Source: Saccharospirillum sp965652395 (GTDB lineage: Bacteria; Pseudomonadota; Gammaproteobacteria; Pseudomonadales; Natronospirillaceae). From it: 64,000 nucleotides of DNA. Shown here piece after piece: positions 18,338 through 27,231 of the stretch; position 1 is the first letter of the stretch, and each line of letters starts with the position of its first letter. The stretch covers positions 62,001 through 126,000 of the forward strand of contig CBFGUW010000006.1 of assembly GCA_965652395.1 (NCBI GenBank), in the 5' to 3' direction. Position numbers and translations under genes: made by a program. The notes below the pieces were generated by a model. The model was not told the DNA's origin. It was given only the letters and a program-made list of their open reading frames with translations, and did no database searches.

Positions 18338-18378
18338 GAATATCGGTCTGAGTGAAAGGGTATCTGGTGCTGGAGTTT

Positions 18379-18411
18379 AAGGGGCGCTTGTAACAAAATG
18401 CGCCCCTTTAG
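18379..18411 (+). terminator. Terminator after the M16C peptidase
   Basis: AAGGGGCGC pairs with GCGCCCCTT around a 12-base loop, followed by a short T run, 42 bases past the stop. Confidence 0.75.
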
Positions 18412-18458
18412 ACCGCCAGACACCCCGTTTAACCCAGCCTTTAGGGAAAGCAGTAAGC

Positions 18459-19049
18459 ATGGAACTATTGAACGACGAACTCGAAGCCCGTTATCGCCTG
18501 AAAACCACTAAAGAGCTGATTGGTCTTACCCTCGAAGACATCACGCCCAACGCCCGGACAGTGGTCGAGAAAGAACTGGCCAGGCGAAACCTGTCTGAAA
18601 AGCAACGCTTGAAGCTGGATAGGCGCGCTGAGAATTCCATAAAACGGCAGGTTCAGGCTGGAGATGCACTGGCACCGTTATGGAAGCGCCTGATTGCGAA
18701 AATCATTGATTGGGTGATTACTGTCGTATTGCTCTTTCCGGTAAGCTTCCTTGAAGGGCTTCAAACCCCGCTGGAATGGGCTGTTTTTGGAATATTGGCC
18801 TTCTTGTGCATGAGCTATGGTCTGGCAGCCGATGCACTCCCTAACGGGCAAAGCTTAGGTAAGAAAATCTTTGGATTGACTGTTATTGATACTCAAAAAG
18901 GTGGCCCCTGTACACTCGGGCAATCTTTGGGAAGAAATTTTTGCTTGTCACTGCTAGCGATTGTTGACTTGTTTCCTTTGGTAGGAAAACAACGCAGACG
19001 AATAGGCGACATAATGGCGGCGACTTCTGTTCGGGTTGTTAAACGGTAA
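18459..19049 (+). CDS. RDD family membrane protein
   Basis: 196 residues. The N-terminal 70 residues are charged and probably cytoplasmic (LKTTKELIGLTLEDITPNAR). From about 72 comes an RDD domain (LWKRLIAKIIDWVITVVLLFP, with the Arg and Asp positions), then LPNGQSLGKKIFGLTVIDTQ and a final helix pair. RDD proteins are inner-membrane proteins, some implicated in ion or sodium transport. Specific role not known. Confidence 0.8.
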   Translation: MELLNDELEARYRLKTTKELIGLTLEDITPNARTVVEKELARRNLSEKQRLKLDRRAENSIKRQVQAGDALAPLWKRLIAKIIDWVITVVLLFPVSFLEGLQTPLEWAVFGILAFLCMSYGLAADALPNGQSLGKKIFGLTVIDTQKGGPCTLGQSLGRNFCLSLLAIVDLFPLVGKQRRRIGDIMAATSVRVVKR

Positions 19050-19164
19050 CTGAGATCCAAAACCATCCATTATGGAGCTGAAATGGTACCCCGAAACCGG
19101 GCTGCTATTTGATCCAACTTTTTATCAAGGTCCATCCATGCCGAGATATCAATCGGGACACTCA

Positions 19165-19368
19165 TTAAGCTCCAGGTCCCTCTCTGCGACGGGGGATCTG
19201 TGTCATGTCCGTTGCCTTCCCACCCAATGCAGCCAAACGTTGAGCAGCTTTAATTCGAACATAGGTTTTTAGGGCTTCTTGGATCAGCCCTGATTTGTCC
19301 ATACCGGGACCTGCCATCTCGATAGCCTTTTCATAGAGGGCATCGTCAATTGTGACCGTAGTACGCAT
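19165..19368 (-). CDS. VapB-type antitoxin without a partner
   Basis: 67-residue ribbon-helix-helix antitoxin (MRTTVTIDDALYEKAIEMAG, then GMDKSGLIQEALKTYVRIKAAQRLAALGG and IPRRR), typical of the VapB/DUF2191 family. I start at ATG 19368. A VapC PIN toxin normally follows directly, but only 115 bases separate this stop from the RDD gene and they encode nothing. Orphan or relic. Confidence 0.8.
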   Translation of the reverse strand: MRTTVTIDDALYEKAIEMAGPGMDKSGLIQEALKTYVRIKAAQRLAALGGKATDMTQIPRRREGPGA

Positions 19369-19530
19369 CAGACACCATTTTGAAGAATTTGATTCAATCA
19401 TACCTCTAACTGAGCGTTATTCCGGTAAGTATTATCGGCCTTCAATGTCGATTTCTCTTTGGTCCATTCGACTATTCTTCAGTCACGGCACCAGCCCGTG
19501 ATCAGGTCCATTCATTGAAGGAGAGTCACC

Positions 19531-20022
19531 ATGGAATTCTCAGCAAAAATCGCCCCCTGCCTCTGGTTTGACAACGAAGCCGAGGAGGCGGCCAATCTTT
19601 ACACCTCCATCTTCCCCAACTCCCGCATCCGACACATTTCTCGTTATGCCGAAGCGGGCAAGGAAATACACGGCAAGGAGCCGGGTTCGGTGATGACCGT
19701 CGAATTCGAGCTGGCGGGGCTGCCGTTTACCGCTTTGAACGGTGGTCCGGTATTCGAATTTAACGAGTCGGTATCATTCCAGGTGTTTTGTGACGACCAG
19801 GAAGAACTGGATAGGGTATGGGACAGGCTGCTCGAAGGTGGCAAACCCCAACAGTGTGGCTGGTTGAAAGACCGCTTCGGCGTATCCTGGCAGGTAGTGC
19901 CCAGCATAATGGGCAAATTGATGACCGAGGGGACGCCAGAGCAAATGAACCGGATGATGGGCGCACTAATGCCCATGGTTAAGCTGGATATTGAGGCACT
20001 TGAGAAGGCGTACTACGGTTGA
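19531..20022 (+). CDS. VOC superfamily protein (PhnB-like)
   Basis: 163 residues of the 3-demethylubiquinone-9 3-methyltransferase-like domain (PhnB-like branch of the VOC superfamily): IAPCLWFDNEAEEAANLYTS, then SVMTVEFELAGLPFTALNGG, LLEGGKPQQCGWLKDRFGVS and WQVVPSIMGKLM. AAGGAGA lies seven bases before the ATG. Such proteins are often stand-alone and their substrate is unknown. The quinone methyltransferase label is historical and should not be taken as function. Confidence 0.85.
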   Translation: MEFSAKIAPCLWFDNEAEEAANLYTSIFPNSRIRHISRYAEAGKEIHGKEPGSVMTVEFELAGLPFTALNGGPVFEFNESVSFQVFCDDQEELDRVWDRLLEGGKPQQCGWLKDRFGVSWQVVPSIMGKLMTEGTPEQMNRMMGALMPMVKLDIEALEKAYYG

Positions 20023-20179
20023 AGCTTCCAGTAGCGTCTACAGTGTAGGCGCTACATTCTCACATCAGCGTATCGGAATCGTACACAGAGACTGAGATGT
20101 GTTGTTCCAAGCAAGCCGTTGACGTTGAGAGGAGGTTCGCACTAGGATGTAAGAAATATGCTTACAGGGGTCATGTGAG

Positions 20180-20443
20180 ATGCCTCGCACCATCACCTTT
20201 CAGCCAAGCCCGGAGCTGAGTGCCTTCATTGAAGCGCAAATCGAAACGGGTGGTTTTTCCAATCAGAGCGAAGTGGTTCGTGCTGGCTTAAGGTTATTGC
20301 AGGAACAGGCTGCAGCCTCCAAACTGCAACAACTGCGCCGCCTGATTGATGAAGGCGAAGCCAGTGGTGAACCACTTACTTGGGATGTTGAGGGTTTCCT
20401 GTCTAAGGTCACTAAGGATAGGGATGACACCGCCAACAATTAA
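20180..20443 (+). CDS. parD: Type II antitoxin ParD
   Basis: 87-residue ribbon-helix-helix antitoxin: ITFQPSPELSAFIEAQIETG, then GFSNQSEVVRAGLRLLQEQ. It binds ParE and represses its own promoter in known systems. It overlaps the parE start by 20 bases, so the pair is coupled. Confidence 0.9.
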   Translation: MPRTITFQPSPELSAFIEAQIETGGFSNQSEVVRAGLRLLQEQAAASKLQQLRRLIDEGEASGEPLTWDVEGFLSKVTKDRDDTANN

Positions 20444-20720
20444 GTTAAGACCACGAGCCGAGGATGACCTCGTTAAAATACACCGTTTTACACGAACAGA
20501 ATGGGGTGCCTCGAAAGCCAACGCGTATATTCGCGAGATTCACCAAGCCTTCCTTACTCTATTGAACCACCGCACCGCCGGGCAAGACCGGTCTGAGGTT
20601 CGACCGGGTCTGCGCTCATTCAGCATTGGGTCGCATGTCATTTTTTATCGAGTATTGCCTGAGGGGGTTCTAGTGGTCCGTATCCTCCACCAAATGATGG
20701 ACTACGAAAGACATCTCTGA
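20424..20720 (+). CDS. parE: Type II toxin ParE (RelE/ParE superfamily)
   Basis: 98-residue toxin. ParE toxins poison DNA gyrase. Starts at ATG 20424 inside the end of parD. Family pattern: KLRPRAEDDLVKIHRFTRTEWG, GQDRSEVRPGLRSFSIGSHVIFYR, VLVVRILHQMMDYERHL. It looks intact, so the pair is probably functional. Confidence 0.9.
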   Translation: MTPPTIKLRPRAEDDLVKIHRFTRTEWGASKANAYIREIHQAFLTLLNHRTAGQDRSEVRPGLRSFSIGSHVIFYRVLPEGVLVVRILHQMMDYERHL

Positions 20721-20796
20721 TGAAGTTTCGTTGCGTCGACATCATTCCGGCAACAAAGGTTGCCGGGTTAATGACAGCTCAAGAAAACAGTTCAGT

Positions 20797-21624
20797 TCAA
20801 GCCAGTTCAAGATCCAAATCCAACCACACAGGGGCGTGATCAGAGGGTTTTTCCATACCACGGGTCTCGTAGTCGATCCCCGCGTCTTTGATCAATGGGA
20901 CCAGGGGCTGGGTTACCAGAATATGGTCGATTCGCAGCCCGCGTTTCGGGTCATCTTCGAACCCTTTTGAACGGTAGTCGAACCAACTGAACCGGTCATT
21001 CACATCCGGATATAGATGGCGATAACTGTCGGTGAAGCCCCAGTTGCGGATTTTCTCGAACCATTCCCGTTCTTCGGGTTGGAAGGCGGATTTGCCCTCG
21101 CGCAGCCAGCGTTGGGCGTTTTTGTCGCCGATGCCGATGTCATTGTCGACCGGGGCGATATTGAAGTCCCCCAGGATGACGATCAGGTCGTTCGGGTCGG
21201 CTTTGGTTTGCAGCCAATTCAGCAAATCGGCATAGAACTTCCGCTTGGCGGGCCATTTGGTTTCGTGTTTAACGTTTTCACCCTGGGGGAAGTAGCCGTT
21301 CAGTACGGTTAGGGTACGGCCGTCTTTTAAGGGATGATGGCTGGTGAGCATGCGTCGGTGGGCATCCTCTCCGTCGTCGGGGAAGCCTTTTTCGAAGGAA
21401 GTGGACGCCTGTTTGGACAGCGTCGAAACGCCAAAATGCCCCTTTTGCCCCCAGGTGAGGGATTCCATGCCGCTGGCTTCCAGCACGGCATCATGTGGGT
21501 ACATGTCGTCGTGCACTTTTATTTCCTGAAGGCAGAGAATATCGGGCTTCCGGTGATCCCGTAGGGCTTCAAGCTGATGCAGACGGGCTCGTATGCCATT
21601 GATATTGAACGAAATAATGCGCAT
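20797..21624 (-). CDS. xthA: Exodeoxyribonuclease III
   Basis: 275-residue AP endonuclease/3'-5' exonuclease for base-excision repair. Family motifs: MRIISFNINGIRARL, LCLQEIKVHD, ILGDFNIAPVDNDIG, RIDHILVT and the C-terminal SDHAPVW with the catalytic Asp-His. Start ATG 21624 chosen because homologues begin here and the upstream extension reads into the divergent promoter. Divergent from tdk across 80 bases. Confidence 0.92.
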   Translation of the reverse strand: MRIISFNINGIRARLHQLEALRDHRKPDILCLQEIKVHDDMYPHDAVLEASGMESLTWGQKGHFGVSTLSKQASTSFEKGFPDDGEDAHRRMLTSHHPLKDGRTLTVLNGYFPQGENVKHETKWPAKRKFYADLLNWLQTKADPNDLIVILGDFNIAPVDNDIGIGDKNAQRWLREGKSAFQPEEREWFEKIRNWGFTDSYRHLYPDVNDRFSWFDYRSKGFEDDPKRGLRIDHILVTQPLVPLIKDAGIDYETRGMEKPSDHAPVWLDLDLELA

Positions 21625-21704
21625 GGTATTCCCTTCGCGTTGGATATAGTGCGGTATTATTCCGAACATCGCTTCGCTATGAAACCATTGATCGGGGAAA
21701 ACCC

Positions 21705-22277
21705 ATGGCCCAGCTCTATTTTTATTATTCGGCGATGAATGCCGGTAAATCGACGGCGTTGCTCCAGTCTGAATACAACTACCGAGAGCGCGGTATGACG
21801 GCCCGCCTGCTGACGGCTCAAATTGATGACCGTTTCGGTAAGGGGCGCATCAGCTCTCGGATTGGCCTTGAGAAAGAGGCGGATACCTTCGATGCGACAA
21901 CGGACCTGGAAGCCTGGTACAAGGATTTCTCCGGCCATACCGACTGCATTCTGGTGGATGAAGCCCAATTCCTGACCCGTTTTCAGGTCGATCAGTTATC
22001 CGATCTGGTCGACAAGGAAGGAGTACCGGTGCTGTGCTATGGCATCCGGACGGATTTTCAGGGCAACCTGTTTCCAGGCTCGGAACGACTGTTGGCCATT
22101 GCCGACAAATTGAATGAGCTCAAGACAGTTTGTCACTGTGGTCGCAAGGCGATTATGGTGGCCAGGCTCGATGAAGAGGGCCGGGCCATCAAAGAGGGCG
22201 ATCAGGTGGTGATTGGCGGCAATGAGCGTTACGTCTCGATGTGCCGCAAGCATTATAAGGAAGCGGTAGGGGTTTAA
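21705..22277 (+). CDS. tdk: Thymidine kinase
   Basis: 190-residue type II thymidine kinase, phosphorylating thymidine in pyrimidine salvage. Nearly E. coli-like at the start (MAQLYFYYSAMNAGKSTALL, the P loop), with the DEAQFL Walker B/catalytic Glu and a zinc site made by CHCG and CRKH near residues 146-184. Complete. Confidence 0.95.
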   Translation: MAQLYFYYSAMNAGKSTALLQSEYNYRERGMTARLLTAQIDDRFGKGRISSRIGLEKEADTFDATTDLEAWYKDFSGHTDCILVDEAQFLTRFQVDQLSDLVDKEGVPVLCYGIRTDFQGNLFPGSERLLAIADKLNELKTVCHCGRKAIMVARLDEEGRAIKEGDQVVIGGNERYVSMCRKHYKEAVGV

Positions 22278-22299
22278 TTGACTACACGGTAGATAAAAA

Positions 22300-23859
22300 T
22301 CACCCTTTTATAACAGCATCCAGCTTTTGAAGTGCCGTGTAATCCACCTTGGCGTTGTGTCGCCTATCGGTGGGGATGCGTTTCACCACCCGAATCCACT
22401 CTGGGGGGAAATCAAATGGAAGTTTTGCCGCTATATCGGCTGGCTTGGGAGCCGTCCTAGGGAAGGGTTCAATGACTAATAGAGGCCCGTCCCGGCGATT
22501 GACCAGGGCGGCACGCCTCACCTCCGGGTGCTCCATCGCGGGGTACTCCAACTCGAACGGGTAGCGGGGCTGCCCGTTGATGTGAACCATGGCCGACGCC
22601 CGACCCAATAACCACAAACACCCGGACTGGTCCCGATACCCTATGTCTCCCGTTCGGTGCCATCGACGCCCGGCCACCGTGATTTTAGTGGTGTCATCGC
22701 CAACCCCATCCAGGTATCCCGGCAATACGTGGTCACCGGCCACGACAATTTCGCCGGGCTGATCGGTTTTGCAGCCGATACCCCACCAGCTTTCTTTGGT
22801 CGGATACTGAGTTTGAATGCTGTCCACAGGCACGATGTTCAAGTCTATTTCGGGAACAGGGGTGCCCGCTGGAATGCCCCGTCCCTGAGCGGGACCGGTT
22901 CTCTGGACCTCGGTCAGGTCACGATAGCCGAGTTCAGCAATGGGCTCCGCTTCGGTCGAACCATAAACCGCATGAAGGTTTCGGTCCGCAGTCAATACAT
23001 CCAGCTTTTGCATCAAAGCTGGTGTCACTGGGGCGCCGCCGGTATGCAGGCTGTGTAGTTTTGGATGACACTCAGCGGTGATACCTGCCATCAATCGTTC
23101 GAAGAAGGCCGGGGAACCGCTGGCTCGGGTGATGTGATGACGTTGCATGGCCCGAAGTACCGGTTTCGGGTCGAGGTGGCCGGGTTTACGCAGGTTGCCG
23201 GGTGGTAGCAGAGTGGTGACGCCAGCGGCCAGATTGGCGAGCACAAAAACGGGCAGGGTGGTTACATCCCTTTGTCCGGGTTTCAACGCCAGCGTACGAC
23301 AGACACTCCGGTACTGGGCGATGAGAAAATCATGGCTGCGTGCGGCGGCCTTTGGCAGACCGGTGCTGCCACTGGTAAAGGTGATAAGGGCCGCCGTTCC
23401 AGCAGGAGGTTCAACAGCAGGAAACCGGTTCCGTGAACCGGTGAGTTTCAGGCGTTGTGTTCCAAGGGAAAAGGCATAGTGGCGCGGAATGCGGCGTACG
23501 GGTGAGAGCAACAGCCTCAACAAATGGGCTTTGGAGGAACCGATGAATGCCGCCGCTTCCGCTTTTTCACAACAATGGGCGAGCTGTTTGCCCCGCGCGC
23601 CTGGGTCTGGGAAGACGGCCACCGCTCCCAGGCGCCAAATGCCCAGCAGAGTTGCATAAAGTTGAACCGAAACGGGGAGGGCGATAAGCACCCGGTCGCC
23701 AGCTGATAAACCCTCCCGTGCCAGCTGGTTGGCAATAGCAGTGGAATACCCCTGTAAGGCTGAATAGCTGACGACAGTCTCGCCGCGGCTCATATCGATC
23801 AATGCCTGGCTCTCGGGCTGGCTGGCGGCGCGCTCGTCGAATAGGTTCACAATGTTCAT
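22300..23859 (-). CDS. OleC-like acyl-AMP ligase, last gene of the HMGR cluster
   Basis: 519-residue ANL-superfamily enzyme. Motifs: phosphate loop TFTSGSTGLPKAAARSH, VYGSTEAEPIAELG, WHRTGDIGYRD and C-terminal RIPTDRRHNAKVDYTAL. The last motif (RHNAK) and the GSTEA...PIA motif resemble OleC, which closes beta-lactones in long-chain olefin biosynthesis, more than ordinary acyl-CoA ligases. No OleA, OleB or OleD is nearby. I start at ATG 23859, which overlaps the stop of the GNAT gene. Likely activates a carboxylic or beta-hydroxy acid. Substrate unknown. Confidence 0.75.
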   Translation of the reverse strand: MNIVNLFDERAASQPESQALIDMSRGETVVSYSALQGYSTAIANQLAREGLSAGDRVLIALPVSVQLYATLLGIWRLGAVAVFPDPGARGKQLAHCCEKAEAAAFIGSSKAHLLRLLLSPVRRIPRHYAFSLGTQRLKLTGSRNRFPAVEPPAGTAALITFTSGSTGLPKAAARSHDFLIAQYRSVCRTLALKPGQRDVTTLPVFVLANLAAGVTTLLPPGNLRKPGHLDPKPVLRAMQRHHITRASGSPAFFERLMAGITAECHPKLHSLHTGGAPVTPALMQKLDVLTADRNLHAVYGSTEAEPIAELGYRDLTEVQRTGPAQGRGIPAGTPVPEIDLNIVPVDSIQTQYPTKESWWGIGCKTDQPGEIVVAGDHVLPGYLDGVGDDTTKITVAGRRWHRTGDIGYRDQSGCLWLLGRASAMVHINGQPRYPFELEYPAMEHPEVRRAALVNRRDGPLLVIEPFPRTAPKPADIAAKLPFDFPPEWIRVVKRIPTDRRHNAKVDYTALQKLDAVIKG

Positions 23860-24800
23860 TACAGTGTTTTTCCGAACAGTGCATAACGGCGGAAGATCCG
23901 GGCTTTGGACGACCGGATTTGCGCTGAGCCGTTGGAGTCCTGCATCAAGGCGTGAATGACGGTTGAGTAACCTGCTTGGTAGGCCGCCTGATAGGCGTGT
24001 TCCGCCAGCCACACGCCTAAACCGGCGTTGGCTCTACTTGGTTTGATCGCCAGGGTTTTGATGATGAGACTGGGTGGTTGTGAAGTGTCTTCAGCTGGTG
24101 CCGGGTAGCAGAATATAAAACCGACCACACCGTCCGGCCCCTCGGCGATGGCGCTGGCTGATGGGTCGAAGGCCTGTTTGAAAGGCCGATAGATCTCCAG
24201 AAAGGTGTCCAGCGGCAAGGGTTGAAACAGAGGGTTCTGACTGAAACTGACCTGGCTCAAGGCGTGTATCCGCCTGAGGTCGTCTTCGAACCGCTCAAGA
24301 TTGATGGGGCGCAATCGAATGCCACGGCTCCCAAGGCGCTGTTTCAACCCGGCCATTCGTGGGTCACTCAGGCCATCCGGCCGGGCCATGGCTGAATGGT
24401 AGGTCAGCACGGGGCGAAAACCGGCGGCTTCCCAGGTTTCCACCCACTCCGGTGGGTTGGACGGCTCCATTGGAAATGCCGGACTGTTGTCCGACCACAC
24501 CACCAAACGGTGGGCATGCCAGGTGTCGCCGTCCATCGGGCCGATGATGTGTGTCACACCTTGGGCCGCCAGTGTATCGGTGGCGGTGTTCAGCAGCATT
24601 ATCGCGGCTTCCCGATCCATGGCGGTGCATTGGCCGATCACTCCGGTGGCCTGATTCCGTTTGAGAGACGGCGTATTCTGCCACCAGAGGCTGCATTGGG
24701 CGACGCAGTGGCCTTGTTCGATGACTTGCACCAGGGCGTCAGGCCTCGCCGGACCTGTCGGCGTCGTTTTGTGCGTTACCTGTGTCTTAAAATGTCTCAT
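23859..24800 (-). CDS. GNAT-superfamily acyltransferase (YghO-like)
   Basis: 313 residues. An N-terminal half with IIGPMDGDTWHAHRLVVW, and a C-terminal half with the acetyl-CoA-binding style segment TLAIKPSRANAGLGVWLAEHAY. These features recall YghO-like GNAT proteins found beside lipid-biosynthesis genes. Start ATG 24800 overlaps the upstream membrane-protein stop by four bases. It may transfer an acyl group onto an amine or hydroxyl, which is inference from family and neighbours. Confidence 0.65.
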   Translation of the reverse strand: MRHFKTQVTHKTTPTGPARPDALVQVIEQGHCVAQCSLWWQNTPSLKRNQATGVIGQCTAMDREAAIMLLNTATDTLAAQGVTHIIGPMDGDTWHAHRLVVWSDNSPAFPMEPSNPPEWVETWEAAGFRPVLTYHSAMARPDGLSDPRMAGLKQRLGSRGIRLRPINLERFEDDLRRIHALSQVSFSQNPLFQPLPLDTFLEIYRPFKQAFDPSASAIAEGPDGVVGFIFCYPAPAEDTSQPPSLIIKTLAIKPSRANAGLGVWLAEHAYQAAYQAGYSTVIHALMQDSNGSAQIRSSKARIFRRYALFGKTL

Positions 24801-26140
24801 AGGCGCCCCAGATCCAGCCCAGTGGTGAAATATCCTGTCACGATAGCCACCAGGCACCCGATAAAAGCGGCACGGCGCCAACCGCTGCCGTTCATGGGGA
24901 CGCCAGATTGAAAAGGCTGAACCAGAAAAAAGACTAAGGACCCCGCGCCGACAAGAAAGAACCCGCCCAGCAGATAAATCAGGCTTTCGGACCAAGGAAT
25001 CATCCATAGCGTGATTGGCGCTACTACAATGGCCCAACCCTGCAGAGCCGACAGACCCCAAGCTAAGAAGAAGCCCATATCCGGATGCCGGAACTGTATT
25101 CGTGTGAGCGCGAGAATGGCCAACTGAGTACCGAAGGCAGCGACATAGGCCGGAAAGAAATTGAGTTGCGGTTGGATGATCTGTACCAGAAGACACAGCG
25201 TGCCAGCAGCCACGGTGGCCCCCACAGCCCGCACATCGTGTGTCACCCGTTGGCGTCCCAGCTTCACCAGCCCGGTATAGCTGAGAAACACCAACAAGGG
25301 TGGCAATAGCCAGTAGGGACCACCCAGTGACCAGGCCGCATAACCCACCAGCACACTGGCAAAGAGGCTGGAGTCTGTCAGGGTGGTATGGCGTCGCCAG
25401 AAGAACACGAGACCGATCAAAACCGATGTCACCACCAACACTTCGAGCAGTTCAGAAGCCGGTGCATTTTGATAGCTCGTCAGTAGGGCCCAGGTGCCGA
25501 GAGGCACGAAGAGGTTATCCAGCCCGCGCCAGGCGACGGCTTCAAGCATCATGACCAGCAGTCCGATAACGGTGCCCAACAAGAGTGATTCCAGGCGCCC
25601 GGTGTCCGTGAACAGCAGTAAGGGCACATGCACGGCGAGAAAGGCGACGATGAAGAAAGCGATGGAGCCCTCGACGCTTTTATAGCCCTCTTCGGTTCGA
25701 TAGCGGAACAGGCCATAGCGCAGCCCCACCAGGGCGGCCACCGCGTCTGCCAAGGTTAATACCAGCACCGGAATGACGTAGAAGAGGGTGTCGTCGTGGC
25801 TCAGCAGAAACAGAGTGACCACCGACAACGGGAAATACAGCTCTCCGGCCGAGCGTCGCGAAATACCGTGCAGCACTGCGGCAATGCCACCACCGTCCGA
25901 AGGTAACAAGCGCAGAATACCCAGTACCGACGCCGATATCGCCGCTAACACCAACACAGGCCAGGGCGTGGCGAATAATGAAGGCAGTGAGAGGCAGATA
26001 AGACCCGTGCCTACGTGCATGGCTTTGCGGAGTAATTCAGAATGAACCGACCAATGACGGTGCACCCACCACAACCCCAGGCCCAGGGTGGTCAAGGCGA
26101 TCAATGGCACCGGCAACCACCCGAATTCAGACACCCTCAT
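24797..26140 (-). CDS. Polytopic membrane protein, phytol/dolichol-kinase-like
   Basis: 447 residues with about twelve hydrophobic helices. The N-terminal half matches the CTP-dependent kinase/cytidylyltransferase superfamily of phytol and dolichol kinases: LRKAMHVGTGLICLSLPSLF, GELYFPLSVVTLFLL, ADAVAALVGLRYG, KSVEGSIAFF. The second half (TLTDSSLFASVLVGYAAWSLGG, LVFLSYTGLVKLG) is reminiscent of DUF92/VTE6, the phytyl-phosphate kinase family, but this is weaker. If both hold, the protein would phosphorylate an isoprenoid alcohol in two steps. Overlaps both neighbours by four bases. Confidence 0.6.
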   Translation of the reverse strand: MRVSEFGWLPVPLIALTTLGLGLWWVHRHWSVHSELLRKAMHVGTGLICLSLPSLFATPWPVLVLAAISASVLGILRLLPSDGGGIAAVLHGISRRSAGELYFPLSVVTLFLLSHDDTLFYVIPVLVLTLADAVAALVGLRYGLFRYRTEEGYKSVEGSIAFFIVAFLAVHVPLLLFTDTGRLESLLLGTVIGLLVMMLEAVAWRGLDNLFVPLGTWALLTSYQNAPASELLEVLVVTSVLIGLVFFWRRHTTLTDSSLFASVLVGYAAWSLGGPYWLLPPLLVFLSYTGLVKLGRQRVTHDVRAVGATVAAGTLCLLVQIIQPQLNFFPAYVAAFGTQLAILALTRIQFRHPDMGFFLAWGLSALQGWAIVVAPITLWMIPWSESLIYLLGGFFLVGAGSLVFFLVQPFQSGVPMNGSGWRRAAFIGCLVAIVTGYFTTGLDLGRL

Positions 26141-27231
26141 GGGCGTTGCTCCACGACAAATCGGCTGTAGAAAAAGGCCTGGTCGGCTCGATGGAGCGAC
26201 TCGGCCAGCTCAGTCTGAGGCTCCAGCAGATGGCTCAGTTCCGAGGGTCGGCTGCGGGGCGCCAGCATATTCCAATAGGCCAGACGCCCTCCTGGATTCA
26301 GTTTGAGCGCCAGCTGTTCCATTAATCCGAACGCGGCCGGTTCGCTCATATATTCGAATATGTCGCTTAAATTGTATCCATCGACCGCCGGGAGCCCTTC
26401 CACGGCCTCCTCGACCGGCCCGAGCCGCCATTCGAGTCGATCCAACCGGCTGCGAATGGTGTGGAAGTGTTCCGCCCTCAATGCCAGGGGCAGCCGGGTG
26501 CCATGGCGGCCGGTGAGTATCCAATGGAGATAAGGGTTGGAGGCCGGGTCCAGCTCGGTCAGGGCGTAGGTGGTGCGGGCCAGTATCCGATCGGCAACAG
26601 AACCCTCCACGTACTCGAAGAAGGCCGGGTCACGGCCCAGTTTGCCCATCACCCGACGCGAAAAGAACCATTGGAACAGCAGACGCCAACGGCGATTGTT
26701 CCAGTGATTGTGATAGAACGCCCGGCGCTTCTCCGGAGAGCGGGGCTGTAACAGGGCATTGATGGTTTTTTTGCCATGAACCAGAGGCAGAACCCAGTGA
26801 CGGAACAACCGGAAATAACGTTCGAACTTTCCGGCCGCACCCAACCCGGCGCGAATCAGCTCGGGATGATTGTTCCACCATTGGCGGCTGTCCGGTGTCA
26901 ATTCCGGTTCACAGCGCTTGTACAGCTCCAGGCGTCGGTTGCTTGGTCGCGAACCCATCAGTTCCAGCAGTTCACCGTGGCTCAGGCAACGGTAAGCCGC
27001 CACGCGCAGGGCCACGCAGTGCAGTTGGGCGGGGTTCAGGTCCACGGCGACGACTTTGGCCGGGTCCAGCGTGAGCAGTGCCAGGCTGTTATCCCCGGCG
27101 GAGGCGACGGACACAAAGGTTCGCCCCGGCGGGCCTGCCAAAGCCTGAACCAGGATATCTGCATCCTCCCAGCACTGGGCGTAGCGAATGTGGCTGAAGT
27201 CGGCCCGACTCTGAACTTCAGTGGTTGGCAT
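26137..27231 (-). CDS. DUF3419/BtaA-like S-adenosylmethionine-dependent aminocarboxypropyltransferase
   Basis: 364 residues. Homologous to BtaA, which transfers the 3-amino-3-carboxypropyl group of S-adenosylmethionine to diacylglycerol in betaine-lipid synthesis. Seen: IRYAQCWEDADILVQAL, the nucleotide loop VSVASAGDNSLALL, VVAVDLNPAQLHCVALRVAA, and the later YNLSDIFEYMSEPAAF and GGRLAYWNML. Start ATG 27231 lies inside the end of the upstream gene (14-base overlap). No BtaB methyltransferase is adjacent, so a true betaine lipid is not implied. The acceptor may be another lipid. Confidence 0.75.
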   Translation of the reverse strand: MPTTEVQSRADFSHIRYAQCWEDADILVQALAGPPGRTFVSVASAGDNSLALLTLDPAKVVAVDLNPAQLHCVALRVAAYRCLSHGELLELMGSRPSNRRLELYKRCEPELTPDSRQWWNNHPELIRAGLGAAGKFERYFRLFRHWVLPLVHGKKTINALLQPRSPEKRRAFYHNHWNNRRWRLLFQWFFSRRVMGKLGRDPAFFEYVEGSVADRILARTTYALTELDPASNPYLHWILTGRHGTRLPLALRAEHFHTIRSRLDRLEWRLGPVEEAVEGLPAVDGYNLSDIFEYMSEPAAFGLMEQLALKLNPGGRLAYWNMLAPRSRPSELSHLLEPQTELAESLHRADQAFFYSRFVVEQRP

